NCBI GenBank assembly: GCA_016302965.1
Contig: JAEDMP010000098.1
Coordinates: 1-7,219, forward strand
Length of the DNA stretch: 7,219 nucleotides
Reading direction: 5' to 3'
From: Bacteroidaceae bacterium
GTDB lineage: Bacteria; Bacteroidota; Bacteroidia; Bacteroidales; Bacteroidaceae
The notes under the pieces are model-generated. The model ran no database searches and was not told the origin of the DNA. It saw only the letters and a program-made list of their open reading frames with translations. Below are positions 5,790 through 7,219 of this stretch, piece after piece. How positions within the stretch are numbered: the first letter of the stretch is position 1; each line of letters starts with the position of its first letter. A program made the position numbers and the translations under genes.

Positions 5790-7219
5790 ATGATGAAAAC
5801 CCTCATGAATCTGCATTCGAAACACATCATCTCTATCTTATCCCTGTACACACTGCTCGTGGTGTGTATGGGGATTGCCACTATCATCGAGAAGGTTTGG
5901 GGCACCGACTGCGCCTCCCACATCATCTACGGCTCCTGGTGGTTTGTCCTGCTGTGGGCTGCCACCGCCGTGCTGTCGGTGGCTTGTCTGTTCAGACGGA
6001 AGACCCATCGCCGCCCCGCCGTATTGTTGCTCCATCTTTCGTTCATCGTGATGCTGACGGGAGCCTTGGTCACCCATCTGACGGCTGCTGAGGGCAGCTT
6101 GCATCTGAGACAGGGCGAAGCCGCCACAGCGTTTACCGATGGGCAAGGAGGCAGGCAGGAGATGCCTTTCAGCCTGCAGCTCAAGCGCTTCGACATCGTG
6201 AACTATCCCGGCACGGATGCGGTGATGGACTACCAAGCCCATCTCTCCGTCGAGGAGGACGGCCACACACGGGAGATGGACATCTCGATGAACCACATCG
6301 GCAAACATGCGGGCTACCGTTTCTATCAGTCATCCTACGACTCAGACGGACAGGGCACCACCCTGCTCGTAGCCCATGATCCCTATGGCATCGCCCTCAC
6401 CTACACGGGCTATCTGCTGCTGTTCATCGGGCTGACTGCCCTCTTCGTCTCTCGCCGTACACATATCCGAAACCTCTATCATATGGCCACGCGGGCCACC
6501 ATGCTCCTCTTCTTCCTGACGGGAGGCACAAGTGCGGGCCTTGCGGCTGACATCGACAAGGAGATTGCCGACGAGATGGGACGGGTGGCGGTATTGTACC
6601 AGGGACGCATCTGTCCCCTGAATACGGCTGCTACGGATTTTGTCACCAAGCTATGCGGCAAGAGTTGTTGGCAGGGTTATTCGGCCAATGAGATTTTTTG
6701 GGGATGGACGATTTTCTATACGGAATGGGAACAACAGAAAATCATCCGCGTGAAGAACAAGGAGGTGCAACAGCTTCTGGGCATCGAGGGACAGTGGGCT
6801 TGCGTGCGTGACTTCTACACATCGCAGCATGACTACAAACTGAAGGACAAGGCCGAGGATGAGAGGCTGGACGAGACCGTACGGAAAGCCATCAGGGAGA
6901 CGGACGAGAAAATCCAGGTCATCACGATGTTCTACAACAGCGAGATGCTCCGCCTCTTCCCCTTGGCCGACAAAGGCGTCATCAGCTGGCACAAACCGGG
7001 AAGCACCGACCTGCCCCCAAACGTGGGCGAAGCCGAGTTCCAGTTTATCCATCATGCCATGGATCATCTCGTGAAGCATCTCCTCGACCAGGATGAGGAG
7101 GGAGCACGCACCATCATCGCCAAGATACGGCTCTACCAGCAGGAGAAGGCGGGCGACCTGCTCCCCTCTCCTATCCGCCTGAGGGCCGAGACCTGGTACA
7201 ACAGCCTCCAGTCGGCCAC
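5790..7219 (+). CDS. ResB/CcsA-type cytochrome c biogenesis protein (CcsBA fusion), 3' end outside the window
   Basis: The frame is open from ATG 5790 to the right edge (476 codons, no stop), so the gene is partial. It belongs to System II cytochrome c maturation, which exports heme across the inner membrane and joins it to CxxCH motifs. Three membrane helices come first (about residues 13-34, 47-68 and 76-97). H82 in the third (LLHLSFIVMLTG) matches the position of the heme-ligand histidine of known CcsBA proteins. A periplasmic ResB domain follows, with the family-like GYRFYQSSYDSDG (175-187) and DPYGIALTYTGYLLLFIG (197-214), then two helices (about 200-220 and 231-252). A segment with GRICPLNTAATDF (272-284) resembles the region before CcsA in Bacteroidota fusions. 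The WWD heme-handling motif should lie beyond the window. ATG 5793 is an equally possible start; no clear ribosome site decides. It is the fourth gene of the operon and presumably matures the di-heme protein. Confidence 0.88.
   Translation, partial: MMKTLMNLHSKHIISILSLYTLLVVCMGIATIIEKVWGTDCASHIIYGSWWFVLLWAATAVLSVACLFRRKTHRRPAVLLLHLSFIVMLTGALVTHLTAAEGSLHLRQGEAATAFTDGQGGRQEMPFSLQLKRFDIVNYPGTDAVMDYQAHLSVEEDGHTREMDISMNHIGKHAGYRFYQSSYDSDGQGTTLLVAHDPYGIALTYTGYLLLFIGLTALFVSRRTHIRNLYHMATRATMLLFFLTGGTSAGLAADIDKEIADEMGRVAVLYQGRICPLNTAATDFVTKLCGKSCWQGYSANEIFWGWTIFYTEWEQQKIIRVKNKEVQQLLGIEGQWACVRDFYTSQHDYKLKDKAEDERLDETVRKAIRETDEKIQVITMFYNSEMLRLFPLADKGVISWHKPGSTDLPPNVGEAEFQFIHHAMDHLVKHLLDQDEEGARTIIAKIRLYQQEKAGDLLPSPIRLRAETWYNSLQSA

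Noticed and set aside
5783..6091. A plus-strand frame starting at ATG 5783, seven bases before the CcsBA start
   Set aside because: Its product lacks membrane helices or family features and overlaps the frame from 5790, which encodes clear ResB-like helices and motifs.

Overview
The window looks like chromosomal DNA of an anaerobic or microaerophilic member of the Bacteroidota, most likely Bacteroidales and possibly Prevotellaceae. The evidence is two promoters with the Bacteroidota-type -7 box (TACCTTTG, matching TAnnTTTG), A-rich leaders without clear Shine-Dalgarno sites, lipoproteins whose cysteine is followed by Ser/Asp/Glu residues as in Bacteroidota surface-export signals, and a fused ResB/CcsA cytochrome c maturation protein. 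I cannot name a species.

Layout. Bases 1-222 are non-coding and hold a short 23-bp tandem repeat with a hairpin. Bases 223-1179 (minus strand) encode a 318-residue one-component regulator: an RIC/ScdA-like N-terminal domain, a hemerythrin-type di-iron domain and a C-terminal LuxR/GerE helix-turn-helix. Bases 1180-1433 are a divergent control region with two mirror-image promoters that share 17 identical bases, a 19-bp palindrome over one -33 box, and two to three direct repeats. From 1434 to the right edge there is a tightly packed plus-strand operon of four genes: an outer-membrane beta-barrel (porin-like), an imelysin-family lipoprotein, a di-heme oxidoreductase-family lipoprotein with two CxxCH motifs, and the N-terminal two-domain part of a CcsBA/ResB-CcsA cytochrome c synthase cut off by the window end.

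How the parts may fit together (inference). Imelysin proteins and di-heme oxidoreductases recur together in bacterial iron-acquisition loci. Here they sit with an outer-membrane barrel that has a glutamate-rich segment and with the maturase needed to attach heme to the di-heme protein. Both lipoproteins carry acidic residues straight after the lipid-anchored cysteine, which in Bacteroidota can direct export to the cell surface. The simplest model is a surface redox-coupled iron (or other metal) uptake module. The divergent regulator, with a complete set of di-iron ligands, would sense iron, oxygen or nitric oxide and probably controls both promoters.
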